From assembly GCA_046340555.1 (NCBI GenBank), contig JBKDSL010000023.1, positions 1-61,975 on the forward strand: a DNA stretch of 61,975 bases, read 5' to 3'. The notes below the pieces were generated by a model that was not told where the DNA came from, made no database searches, and saw nothing but the letters and a program-made list of their open reading frames with translations. Made by a program: the position numbers and the translations under genes. This stretch comes from JALRAP01 sp046340555 (GTDB lineage: Bacteria; Bacteroidota; Bacteroidia; AKYH767-A; OLB10). Shown here piece by piece: positions 1 to 7,622 of this stretch. Within the stretch, counting starts at the first letter, position 1, and every line of letters begins with the position of its first letter.

Positions 1-51
1 ACTGTAAGCCATTCAGAGGGAAATTACGCTAACCATACCCCTTATATTTCC

Positions 52-59
52 TAAATTTG
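52..59 (+). promoter_or_regulatory. Putative -7 promoter element for uppS
   Basis: TAAATTTG matches the Bacteroidota primary-sigma -7 consensus TAnnTTTG and lies 14 bases before the uppS ATG. No convincing -33 TTG is seen at the expected distance, so this is a half-supported promoter. Confidence 0.4.
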
Positions 60-73
60 TACTCCTTTGAATC

Positions 74-817
74 ATGAGCGCCAAAGAGCGAATCGACCTT
101 TCCAAAATCCCTTCCCACGTCTGCGTGATCATGGACGGAAACGGTCGTTGGGCCAAACGTCAAGGGTTGCTCCGCACGATAGGACATCAGAATGGTGTAA
201 AGGCCGTGCGTGATACGGTAGAGGCCGCCGCAGAGATTGGCGTGAAATTCCTTACCCTGTACGCATTCTCAACAGAAAACTGGAAAAGACCTCGTTGGGA
301 GGTTGATGCACTGATGGATTTGCTGGTCAGTTCCATTAACAAGGAAACCAAAACATTGATGGATAACAATATCCGTCTTACGGCCATTGGGGATATTGAA
401 AGCCTTCCATCCAACTGCAGGAAGAATCTGCAAGAAGCCATACAAAAAACTGCAGGCAACACGCGAATGACATTAATCATTGCGCTGAGCTACAGCAGCA
501 GATGGGAAATAGTGCAGGCAGCCAAAAAAATTGCCGCTTCAGTTGCGGCTGGAAAAATGAGTGCTGACGATATTGACGACTCGGTCATTTCTGCAAACCT
601 TTGCTCATCCTTCTGCCCTGATCCGGAACTCATGATACGCACCAGCGGGGAACACCGCATCAGCAATTTCATGCTCTGGCAACTCGCATATGCGGAATTG
701 TATTTCACAGATAAATTGTGGCCTGACTTTCGTAAAGAGGACTTTTACGAAGCCATAGAAGACTTTCAAAAGCGTGACCGCCGCTATGGTATGGTCCAAG
801 AGCAAACCACCGACTGA
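74..817 (+). CDS. uppS: Isoprenyl transferase (undecaprenyl diphosphate synthase)
   Basis: A cis-prenyltransferase that condenses isopentenyl diphosphate units onto farnesyl diphosphate to give undecaprenyl diphosphate, the lipid carrier for peptidoglycan and other surface glycans. The 247-residue length is normal. The N-terminal motif VIMDGNGRWAK contains the catalytic Asp21. FSTENW (65-70), the SRWEI stretch (142-146) and RTSGEHRISNF (189-199) followed by WPDF are all family signatures. The ATG at 74 gives the usual short lead before the catalytic loop. bamA starts 4 bases after the stop, so the two are probably cotranscribed. It is the first gene of an envelope cluster that continues through bamA, two skp-like genes and murI. 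Confidence 0.96.
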   Translation: MSAKERIDLSKIPSHVCVIMDGNGRWAKRQGLLRTIGHQNGVKAVRDTVEAAAEIGVKFLTLYAFSTENWKRPRWEVDALMDLLVSSINKETKTLMDNNIRLTAIGDIESLPSNCRKNLQEAIQKTAGNTRMTLIIALSYSSRWEIVQAAKKIAASVAAGKMSADDIDDSVISANLCSSFCPDPELMIRTSGEHRISNFMLWQLAYAELYFTDKLWPDFRKEDFYEAIEDFQKRDRRYGMVQEQTTD

Positions 818-821
818 GCCA

Positions 822-3311
822 ATGTATATACGCAAGATATTTTTTTTACTGTGCTGCCTGATCATGCCATTTCTAGCATCGGCTCAAGTCTCCGTGATTG
901 GCGACAGCACGAATGTTATCATCGATTATGCTAACCCTCGCGAATTCGAAATCGCTGGGATTACAGTCAGTGGAGTGAGATACCTCGATGAAAAAGTCCT
1001 GATTGCATTGTCGGGTTTGAATGTAGGGGATAAAATCACTGTGCCCGGTGAGAAAACAGCCAAGGCCATCGAGAACCTTTGGAAACAAGGTCTGCTTTCC
1101 GATGTGAGGATTGTTGCTACGCGTATTGTCTCCAACAATATTTTTCTTGAGTTCCGTTTGGAAGAGCGACCAAGGTTGTCAAGGTTTTCCTTCGAAGGGG
1201 TTACCAAATCGGATGCAGATAAACTCCGCGAGCAAATCAAATTGGTTTCCGGAAAGATTGTAACGGAAGATTTGGTCCAGAACACTTCCAACGAAGTGAA
1301 AAAGTTTTATGTTGACAAAGGCTTTTTCAATGTGAATGTCAGTATCGATTTGAAGGACGAGAAAAATGTGCCCAATAGCCAGATACTGACCATCGTGGTC
1401 GACAAGAAAAAAAGAGTAAAGGTGAATTCCATAACCTTTGAAGGGGTTACCCAAGTAGAGGAGAAAAGGTTGAAGCGAAAGTTGAAGGAAACGAAGGAGA
1501 AACACTTTTACAGGCTTTTCTCAACGTCCAAGTTCATCAATGAAAATTTCGAACAGGATAAGGAGTCGATAGCAAATGAATACCGTAAACTCGGATTCCG
1601 TGATGCACGCGTGGTCTTCGATTCGGTTTATGCCTACAATGATAAGTCGGTGGATATACTGATCCGCGTTTCTGAAGGACCTAAGTACTATTTCCGGAAT
1701 ATGAACTGGGTAGGCAATACCAAGTATTCAGCTTCTGATCTGGATCGAATTCTCAACATCAAGAGAGGCGAGTTGTTCAATCAGAAAAAGTTGGACGAAG
1801 GTTTGTTCGGAAGTCAATCAGGACGTGATATCACATCTATTTACATGGATAATGGGTATCTGTTTTTTCAGGTAACACCAGTTGAAGTCGCTGTCGTTGG
1901 CGATTCTATCGATTATGAAATGCGTGTTTATGAAGGTAAGCAGGCCATTGTAAACCGAATCACGATTGTAGGTAACACCAAAACAAACGACAAGGTGGTA
2001 ATGCGTGAGATACGCACAATTCCCGGACAATTATTCTCCCGCTCAGATATCATCAGAACTCAACGCGAGTTGGCTCAATTAGGTTATTTCGACCAAGAGA
2101 AATTAGGCGTGAATCCCAAGCCGAATCCACAAGACGGAACCGTAGATATCGAATACGTCGTGGAGGAGCGTCCCTCTGACCAGATTGAACTTTCTGGCGG
2201 TTGGGGTGCAGGACAGGTTGTTGGAACCCTCGGTGTTACATTCAGCAATTTCTCTGCGGCAAACTTTTTCAAGAAGGGGGCATGGACTCCTTTGCCATCA
2301 GGTGATGGTCAGCGTTTAAGCTTACGTGCCCAAACAAACGGTAAGTATTTTCAATCTTACAGCGCTTCCTTCACCGAACCTTGGCTCGGAGGTAAGAAGC
2401 CCAACTCATTGACCGTTTCAACCTTCCGCTCTATTCAGTCCAATGGACTTCCTAAATCGGATGACTCAAGGCAATCTATTGGTATCAATGGCATTTCAGT
2501 GGGGCTTGGACAGAGGCTGCGCAAACCAGACGATTACTTTAGTGTTTTTCATGAGGTCAATTACCAGTATTACGAATTGTTGAATTATTCCTCTACGTTC
2601 CTTTTTTCCGATGGATATGCCAACAACATCAACTTTCAAGAGACCGTGTCCCGTAATTCGGTTGATGCTCCTATCTATCCAAGGACTGGATCACAGTTTT
2701 CACTCACCTTGCAGTTAACGCCTCCATATTCCCTGTTCAACGACAAAGACTATGCGAAATTGGAGGACCAGGAAAAGTATAAGTTTATCGAATATCACAA
2801 ATGGAAGTTTTCGGCAGCTTGGTTTACGCCTCTTGCATGGAATAAATTGGTTTTACATGCCAGGGCTAATTTCGGATTCCTGGGCTACTATGATAAAGGC
2901 ATAGGGCAGTCGCCATTTGAGCGCTTTTACCTTGGCGGTGATGGATTGTCTGGCTTCTCATTGGACGGACGCGAAATCATCGCTCAACGGGGGTATCCCA
3001 ACAATTCTTTGAATCCACGTGGAGGTGGCACAATTTATGATAAGTACACCATGGAACTGCGTTATCCACTTTCCCTGAATCCATCGGCTACGATATATGT
3101 CATGGGTTTCCTCGAGGCTGGGAATGCGTTTGGCCGGTTCCGAGAATACAGTCCTTTCGACGTCAAAAGGGCTGCTGGTGCGGGAGTTAGGATATTCTTG
3201 CCAATGTTCGGATTGTTAGGACTGGATTGGGGCTACGGATTTGATAATGTCCCTGGTTTACCAAACAGGAACGGAGGAGAGTTCCATTTCACCATCGGAC
3301 AGCAGTTCTGA
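822..3311 (+). CDS. bamA: Outer membrane protein assembly factor BamA
   Basis: Omp85-family barrel that inserts beta-barrel proteins into the outer membrane. I chose the ATG at 822, not an upstream in-frame codon at 774, because 822 begins a clear signal peptide (MYIRKIFFLLC through FLASAQ) and lies just after the uppS stop. The 829-residue protein has about 450 residues of successive POTRA domains, with repeated patterns of the type 'F.GV...' and 'R.G..F', followed by a C-terminal barrel. The loop-6 region shows LGGDGLSGF (about 705) and then QRGY (about 721), the Bacteroidota form of the VRGF motif. The chain ends in an aromatic residue (QQF), as expected for an outer-membrane barrel. The two Skp-like chaperone genes downstream fit this role. 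Confidence 0.95.
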   Translation: MYIRKIFFLLCCLIMPFLASAQVSVIGDSTNVIIDYANPREFEIAGITVSGVRYLDEKVLIALSGLNVGDKITVPGEKTAKAIENLWKQGLLSDVRIVATRIVSNNIFLEFRLEERPRLSRFSFEGVTKSDADKLREQIKLVSGKIVTEDLVQNTSNEVKKFYVDKGFFNVNVSIDLKDEKNVPNSQILTIVVDKKKRVKVNSITFEGVTQVEEKRLKRKLKETKEKHFYRLFSTSKFINENFEQDKESIANEYRKLGFRDARVVFDSVYAYNDKSVDILIRVSEGPKYYFRNMNWVGNTKYSASDLDRILNIKRGELFNQKKLDEGLFGSQSGRDITSIYMDNGYLFFQVTPVEVAVVGDSIDYEMRVYEGKQAIVNRITIVGNTKTNDKVVMREIRTIPGQLFSRSDIIRTQRELAQLGYFDQEKLGVNPKPNPQDGTVDIEYVVEERPSDQIELSGGWGAGQVVGTLGVTFSNFSAANFFKKGAWTPLPSGDGQRLSLRAQTNGKYFQSYSASFTEPWLGGKKPNSLTVSTFRSIQSNGLPKSDDSRQSIGINGISVGLGQRLRKPDDYFSVFHEVNYQYYELLNYSSTFLFSDGYANNINFQETVSRNSVDAPIYPRTGSQFSLTLQLTPPYSLFNDKDYAKLEDQEKYKFIEYHKWKFSAAWFTPLAWNKLVLHARANFGFLGYYDKGIGQSPFERFYLGGDGLSGFSLDGREIIAQRGYPNNSLNPRGGGTIYDKYTMELRYPLSLNPSATIYVMGFLEAGNAFGRFREYSPFDVKRAAGAGVRIFLPMFGLLGLDWGYGFDNVPGLPNRNGGEFHFTIGQQF

Positions 3312-3319
3312 AAAAACAC

Positions 3320-3327
3320 TAAATTTG
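3320..3327 (+). promoter_or_regulatory. Putative -7 promoter element before first skp-like gene
   Basis: TAAATTTG is a full match to TAnnTTTG and lies 24 bases upstream of the ATG at 3351. The upstream -33 box is not clear. It could give the chaperone genes a promoter separate from bamA. Confidence 0.35.
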
Positions 3328-3350
3328 CATTAAGTTAAAAACCATTCGTT

Positions 3351-3989
3351 ATGAAGAAGTTAATCTCAATGTTGGCGCTTTCGGTCATGCTTTTTTCGAC
3401 CGGAGCCATGGCTCAAAAGTGGTGCTATGTAGACACCCAATACATCCTGGATAACATTCCTGAATACAAATCAGCACAACAGCAATTGGATCAATTATCT
3501 GTTAGCTGGCAAAAGGAGGTGGAAACCAAATATGCCTTTATCGACAAACTTTACAAGGATTTCCAAGCCGAGCAAATTTTGCTTACGGATGAAATGAAGC
3601 GTAAACGTGAAAACGAAATCATTGCTAAGGAAAAAGAAGCAAAAGAATTTCAAAAATCTAAGTTTGGTTATGAAGGCGAGCTATTCAAAAAGAAACAAGA
3701 GCTCGTGAAACCGATCCAAGACAAGATTTACAACGCTATCAAGAAAATGGCTACAGAGCAGAGTTATGCAGCCATTTTCGACAAATCAAGCGACTTGATC
3801 ATGCTTTTTGCCAATCCTAAATTCGATAAGAGCGATGACATCTTGAATGCTATGGGTTATAAAGCTGCGGATAAAGGTGGCGATTCAGGCTCGGGCAAAC
3901 CAGGCAGCGGATCATCTGGCGGCGGCGGGACCACTCCTGTGAGAGAAAACCCGGCAGGTGGCGGCAGCTCTGATGTCAAACCCAAATAA
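3351..3989 (+). CDS. OmpH/Skp-family periplasmic chaperone
   Basis: A periplasmic holdase that escorts unfolded outer-membrane proteins to the Bam complex. A signal peptide (residues 1-21, ending AMAQ) precedes a mainly helical, Lys/Glu-rich region of about 150 residues that forms the tentacle-like coiled coil of Skp. The mature start 'KWCYVDTQYILDNIPEYKSA' matches the conserved OmpH opening. It differs from a minimal Skp by a low-complexity Gly/Ser/Pro-rich tail from about residue 175 to 212, of unknown role. It lies between bamA and a second Skp-like gene, which is common in Bacteroidota. Confidence 0.9.
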   Translation: MKKLISMLALSVMLFSTGAMAQKWCYVDTQYILDNIPEYKSAQQQLDQLSVSWQKEVETKYAFIDKLYKDFQAEQILLTDEMKRKRENEIIAKEKEAKEFQKSKFGYEGELFKKKQELVKPIQDKIYNAIKKMATEQSYAAIFDKSSDLIMLFANPKFDKSDDILNAMGYKAADKGGDSGSGKPGSGSSGGGGTTPVRENPAGGGSSDVKPK

Positions 3990-4041
3990 TCTTTAATTGA
4001 CTTTACCATTCAAATCTTCAACTAATCAAACAATCCCAATT

Positions 4042-4551
4042 ATGAAAAGTGCTCTCTTAACCATTGCGTTTGCCTTGGTCTTCTCAATTCCTGCTTCTTT
4101 CGCACAACATGCAAAGCTAGGTCATATCAACACTAGCCAGTTGGTGTTGCTACTTCCTGAAATGAAAGCTGCTGATTCCACTTTGCAGAAATTCAGTGCA
4201 TCATTGGAATCTCAATTGAAGGTAATGTTCAGCGAATACCAATCCAAGGTTTCGGATTTCAAGGCCTCTGAAGCTACCATGGCCGAGCCTGTCCGTCAGA
4301 CCAAAGCCAAAGAGGTAGACGACCTCGAGCAAAGAATTCGCCAGTTCCAAGAAGATGCTGAAACTTCCGTTCAAAAAAAGGAGCAGGAGCTTTTAGCGCC
4401 TATCTCAAAGAAAGTAGAGGAAGCAATCAAAACCGTTGCCAAGGAGAAAGGATATGCCTACATTTTTGACATGAGCCGCGGCTCGGTCATTTATGCTCAG
4501 GATTCTGATGACATCATGCCAATGGTAAAAACCAAACTCGGATTGAAATAA
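4042..4551 (+). CDS. OmpH/Skp-family periplasmic chaperone (second copy)
   Basis: The ATG at 4042 starts a 169-residue protein with a signal peptide (MKSALLTIAFALVFSIPA through SFAQ). An in-frame codon at 3997 would add an unlikely 15-residue hydrophilic lead. The mature part opens with KLGHINTSQLVLLLPEM, the OmpH signature, followed by a long charged helical stretch (about 55-135) and a C-terminal beta segment. It is paralogous to the preceding gene but lacks the Gly-rich tail. A hairpin with a T-rich end follows, so this may close the chaperone transcription unit. Confidence 0.92.
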   Translation: MKSALLTIAFALVFSIPASFAQHAKLGHINTSQLVLLLPEMKAADSTLQKFSASLESQLKVMFSEYQSKVSDFKASEATMAEPVRQTKAKEVDDLEQRIRQFQEDAETSVQKKEQELLAPISKKVEEAIKTVAKEKGYAYIFDMSRGSVIYAQDSDDIMPMVKTKLGLK

Positions 4552-4570
4552 TCTCTGATCCGATGCAATT

Positions 4571-4620
4571 AAGCCTCCGGTTGAAACCTTTGATAGTTTC
4601 ACTGGAGGCTTTTCAATTTT
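4571..4620 (+). terminator. Rho-independent terminator after the skp pair
   Basis: The arms AAGCCTCC and GGAGGCTT pair perfectly around an imperfect inner stem and loop, and the 3' side runs into a T-rich tract. It separates the skp genes from murI. Confidence 0.75.
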
Positions 4621-4642
4621 TAACTTGTAGCTATAATTTAAG

Positions 4643-5479
4643 TTGACTGCCAAGAAAACATCTCAAAACGCCAAGCAGGCGCCTATTGGAATCTTCGACT
4701 CGGGTATCGGAGGGCTTACAGTTGCCGACGCGATTTTGAAACAAATGCCTGCCGAATCTATCGTCTATTTCGGCGACACCGCTCATATGCCTTACGGCGA
4801 GAAATCCGCGGACGCCATACGCGGTTATGCAATACGGATAACGGATTTCCTGTTGGAAAACGGCTGTAAAGCCATCGTGATCGCATGCAACTCAGCATCC
4901 TCGGTCGCTTACGAAACAGTCAAACAACATGCCGCAGGCAGAGCGGTGGTGTTGGATGTGATTAATCCGGTGGTGGAAAAAGTCTCTTCACTTAGGTCGG
5001 TACACCAGGTTGGTGTTATCGGTACGCGTGCAACTATCCGATCCAATGCTTACGCTCAAGGAATCGCATCCAAGGCCCCCGATAAAAAAGTCAGCTCCTT
5101 GGCTACTCCATTATTGGCACCAATGATTGAAGAAGGCTTTTTCAATAACAACATCAGCCGCACCATCATCAACAATTACCTGTCTAGGCCCAAATTGAAA
5201 AAGATCGATGCGCTGATTTTGGCTTGCACGCACTATCCACTCATACGAAAGGAAATCGGAGAATTTTATAAAAGTGAAATACTAATAGTTGATTCTGCCG
5301 AGATAGTAGCTGCTAAACTCCACACCATCCTGAAAAAAGAGAAACTGCTTGCAGATCGAAAGAAAGCCGGTGTCAAAAGGTTTTTTGTTTCCGACCTCAC
5401 CACTTCCTTTGAAAAGAGTACGCGTATATTCCTCAAGGGGAAAATCAAACTCGAATTACGCAACTTGTGGAAAGGCTGA
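4643..5479 (+). CDS. murI: Glutamate racemase
   Basis: A cofactor-independent racemase that makes D-glutamate for peptidoglycan. The catalytic pair of cysteines is Cys82 (in IACNSASS) and Cys195 (in ILACTHYPL). The N-terminal GIFDSGIGG with Asp19 is the family signature. The start is a TTG: an in-frame stop lies at 4634-4636, and no ATG exists before the essential first strand, so TTG at 4643 is effectively forced. The 278-residue length is normal. The gene is convergent with the carbonic-anhydrase-like gene, and the two stop codons are one base apart. Confidence 0.95.
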   Translation: MTAKKTSQNAKQAPIGIFDSGIGGLTVADAILKQMPAESIVYFGDTAHMPYGEKSADAIRGYAIRITDFLLENGCKAIVIACNSASSVAYETVKQHAAGRAVVLDVINPVVEKVSSLRSVHQVGVIGTRATIRSNAYAQGIASKAPDKKVSSLATPLLAPMIEEGFFNNNISRTIINNYLSRPKLKKIDALILACTHYPLIRKEIGEFYKSEILIVDSAEIVAAKLHTILKKEKLLADRKKAGVKRFFVSDLTTSFEKSTRIFLKGKIKLELRNLWKG

Positions 5480-5480
5480 T

Positions 5481-6005
5481 TCAGCCATTATCTTGCGAGT
5501 ACCATTTGGAATACATCAGGTAGTTCCGGGCAATCCTTCCATTCAAATCCTTGAAATGTTCGGGAGTCATTTGCTTGATTTTTTTTGCAGGGACTCCCGC
5601 CCAAATACTACCGGGCTCTACAATGGTGTTCTCCAATACAACCGCACCTGCAGCAATCATCGCACCCTCGCCAATCACAGCATGGTCCATTACAATGGCA
5701 CCCATACCGATCAAAACATGATCGTGAAGCGTACAACCATGTACGATGGCACAATGGCCGATGGAAACGTCGTTGCCAATGATTGTTTGAGCCTTTTCGT
5801 AAGTGCAATGGATGACCGCCTGGTCTTGAATGTTGACGCGGTTACCGATCGAGATGGAGTTCACATCACCTCGAACTACCGCATTGAACCAGACCGAACA
5901 TTCATCACCCATGGTGACTTCTCCGATAACCGTAGCATTTGGAGCTAGAAAGCAGTCTTTTCCAAATTTCGGGGTAATGCCCCGTACGGGGATGATATGT
6001 GCCAT
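5481..6005 (-). CDS. Gamma-carbonic anhydrase-like hexapeptide-repeat protein
   Basis: A left-handed beta-helix protein of the YrdA/PaaY/gamma-carbonic anhydrase group. The 174 residues are almost all hexapeptide repeats ([LIV]-G-x-x-x-x). His66, His84 and His89 occupy the positions of the three zinc or iron ligands, and the RGD at 45-47 is the conserved Arg/Asp pair of the family. Members hydrate CO2 or act as uncharacterised acyltransferase-like proteins, and sequence alone does not decide between these. It is transcribed towards murI. Confidence 0.88.
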   Translation of the reverse strand: MAHIIPVRGITPKFGKDCFLAPNATVIGEVTMGDECSVWFNAVVRGDVNSISIGNRVNIQDQAVIHCTYEKAQTIIGNDVSIGHCAIVHGCTLHDHVLIGMGAIVMDHAVIGEGAMIAAGAVVLENTIVEPGSIWAGVPAKKIKQMTPEHFKDLNGRIARNYLMYSKWYSQDNG

Positions 6006-6046
6006 AGGATCGAGATTATACCTGCCAAATTAGGAATACTTCGCTC

Positions 6047-6054
6047 TAAATTTG
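6047..6054 (+). promoter_or_regulatory. Putative -7 promoter element for lipoprotein gene
   Basis: TAAATTTG is a full match to the Bacteroidota -7 consensus and lies 15 bases before the ATG at 6069. No clear -33 element is seen. Confidence 0.4.
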
Positions 6055-6068
6055 ACTAAATTTACCTT

Positions 6069-6545
6069 ATGAAAAAATTTATCCCTTGTTTATTGGTGCT
6101 TTCAATAGGCGCGTTTTCACTTGTATCGTGCTCCGATGAAGAAACATATCCCGTTACGCCAGTAATCGCTTTCAAGTCGTTGGAGAAATACCAATCACTT
6201 TCTGGCTTGGATTCCTTGGTGCTGGCTTTTTCATTCACCGACGGCGACGGTGATATAGGTACTGTCGCTTCCGACTCCTTTGGGAGAGATGTTTATGTCA
6301 GGCTATTCGAGAAGAATAACGGTGTTTTTGAAGAGGCACAGTTGAACGCACCTTTAGAGTACCGTGTTCCATACTTGGAACCTCGTGGCAACAATTCGTC
6401 CCTCAAGGGAGATATCAGAATCAACATTGATTACAATATCTTGCGGCCCAACGACACTATTTATTACAAAGCAGTTCTGGAAGACAGAGCTGGAAACCGC
6501 AGCAACGAGATTTCAACGGCAACCATCGTTACTAGAATACAATGA
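6069..6545 (+). CDS. Small lipoprotein of unknown function
   Basis: 158 residues with a lipoprotein signal peptide: MKKF, a hydrophobic stretch, then LVSC with the lipidated Cys21 followed by Ser-Asp-Glu-Glu. The mature part contains a 'FSFTDGDGDIG' segment and a predicted all-beta fold, a pattern seen in Bacteroidota surface or periplasmic lipoproteins that have no assigned role. It converges on the BtuG-like gene with a 4-base gap. A link to B12 uptake is only positional and is weakened by the opposite strand. Confidence 0.8.
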   Translation: MKKFIPCLLVLSIGAFSLVSCSDEETYPVTPVIAFKSLEKYQSLSGLDSLVLAFSFTDGDGDIGTVASDSFGRDVYVRLFEKNNGVFEEAQLNAPLEYRVPYLEPRGNNSSLKGDIRINIDYNILRPNDTIYYKAVLEDRAGNRSNEISTATIVTRIQ

Positions 6546-6549
6546 TTTT

Positions 6550-7620
6550 TTAGTTGAAGGCGAAGCCGTTCGGCGCTATACCCACTCCAATCGAATCAAC
6601 ACGTATTCCATTCAAGTCGTATCGGAGTACATAGCCATTCTGCGTGAAGCTTGGAGCAACACCACCCCAGACATTTCCATTGTTCGGATCGATACCAAGT
6701 CCATAAAAACTGCCAGAAACATTCGGACTACTTGGTAATACAAGATCATCCGCATTCATCGAGTAAATGGCTCCAGTGTAACCATCCAATCCGTTTAAGA
6801 AGTAGAGCATGGTGCCATCCGAATTGGTTTGAAGTTTCAATGGGTGCTCAAATTGCCCCATAGGCATTACCAATTCTGTGGCAAAGGTATTGGCATTGAT
6901 CCTCCATAAAGAACCTGCCACATCATCTGCAGTGCCACCAATGTAATCAGGTCCTGTAGAGCCATTGCATAAAACCCAGATTCGTCCGTGGTCGTCTTTC
7001 TGAATACTATTTGGCCCTAATCCAACAGTTATGGTAGCCAACAATGACCAGGTATTTAAATCTATAATGCTGACTGTGCTGTCGCCACTGTTTGGTACGA
7101 ACAATTTATCACCAGCCAACAGCAATTGCTCCGGTAATAAGCCCACGTCAATGGAAGAAATAATGGCGTGCTGGTCCAAGTCGACCATCTTAACTGATTT
7201 GCTGCTCCAATCGGTTACATAACCCCGGTTGCCTGCCGAAACCATGTAGCGTGGTCCTGAAAAACCTGTGATGGTGGCAATGCTGGTAACACCAGGAACT
7301 TGTACCACTTCGATTTTTTGTGAATTGTTCATCACTAAATATCCTTTTCCTTGATGGATATGGAATGACTGAGCAATATCGCCCGCGGCAAATCCATTTA
7401 CCGACTGGAAGAGATTGTTGGTGACGGAGCCGTTGGAACCACTGATGAAGGATAGCTCTCCGTTGCCCGCGAAAAACGTACCCTCATTCACCACATAAAC
7501 ACCACTGCCCGTAGGAGGAGTTACAGCGTCCATGTCGTCCTTTTTGCAGGATTGGAACATCAATGAAGATAGCAAAAGGATGAAGTAAAAATTAGTGGGA
7601 AAGGTTTTTGATGAATTCAT
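6550..7620 (-). CDS. btuG: BtuG-like beta-propeller surface lipoprotein (probable cobalamin binding)
   Basis: 356 residues. A lipoprotein signal peptide ends at FQSC (Cys25), followed by a charged linker and then a YncE/DUF5074-type beta-propeller with recurring 'V..LD..T...I..I.VG..P' blades. In Bacteroides, BtuG is a surface propeller lipoprotein that captures vitamin B12 and passes it to BtuB. Here the gene follows a BtuB-like receptor gene by 2 bases, and both lie downstream of a cobalamin riboswitch, which strongly supports the same role. The propeller fold is seen directly, while cobalamin binding is inferred from family and context. The charged KKDD after the Cys resembles a lipoprotein surface-export signal. 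Confidence 0.82.
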   Translation of the reverse strand: MNSSKTFPTNFYFILLLSSLMFQSCKKDDMDAVTPPTGSGVYVVNEGTFFAGNGELSFISGSNGSVTNNLFQSVNGFAAGDIAQSFHIHQGKGYLVMNNSQKIEVVQVPGVTSIATITGFSGPRYMVSAGNRGYVTDWSSKSVKMVDLDQHAIISSIDVGLLPEQLLLAGDKLFVPNSGDSTVSIIDLNTWSLLATITVGLGPNSIQKDDHGRIWVLCNGSTGPDYIGGTADDVAGSLWRINANTFATELVMPMGQFEHPLKLQTNSDGTMLYFLNGLDGYTGAIYSMNADDLVLPSSPNVSGSFYGLGIDPNNGNVWGGVAPSFTQNGYVLRYDLNGIRVDSIGVGIAPNGFAFN

Positions 7621-7622
7621 TT

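Noticed and set aside
5349..5948. Plus-strand frame of about 199 residues across the carbonic-anhydrase-like gene
   Set aside because: It overlaps murI and the well-supported minus-strand hexapeptide gene and has no family features; it is a shadow frame.
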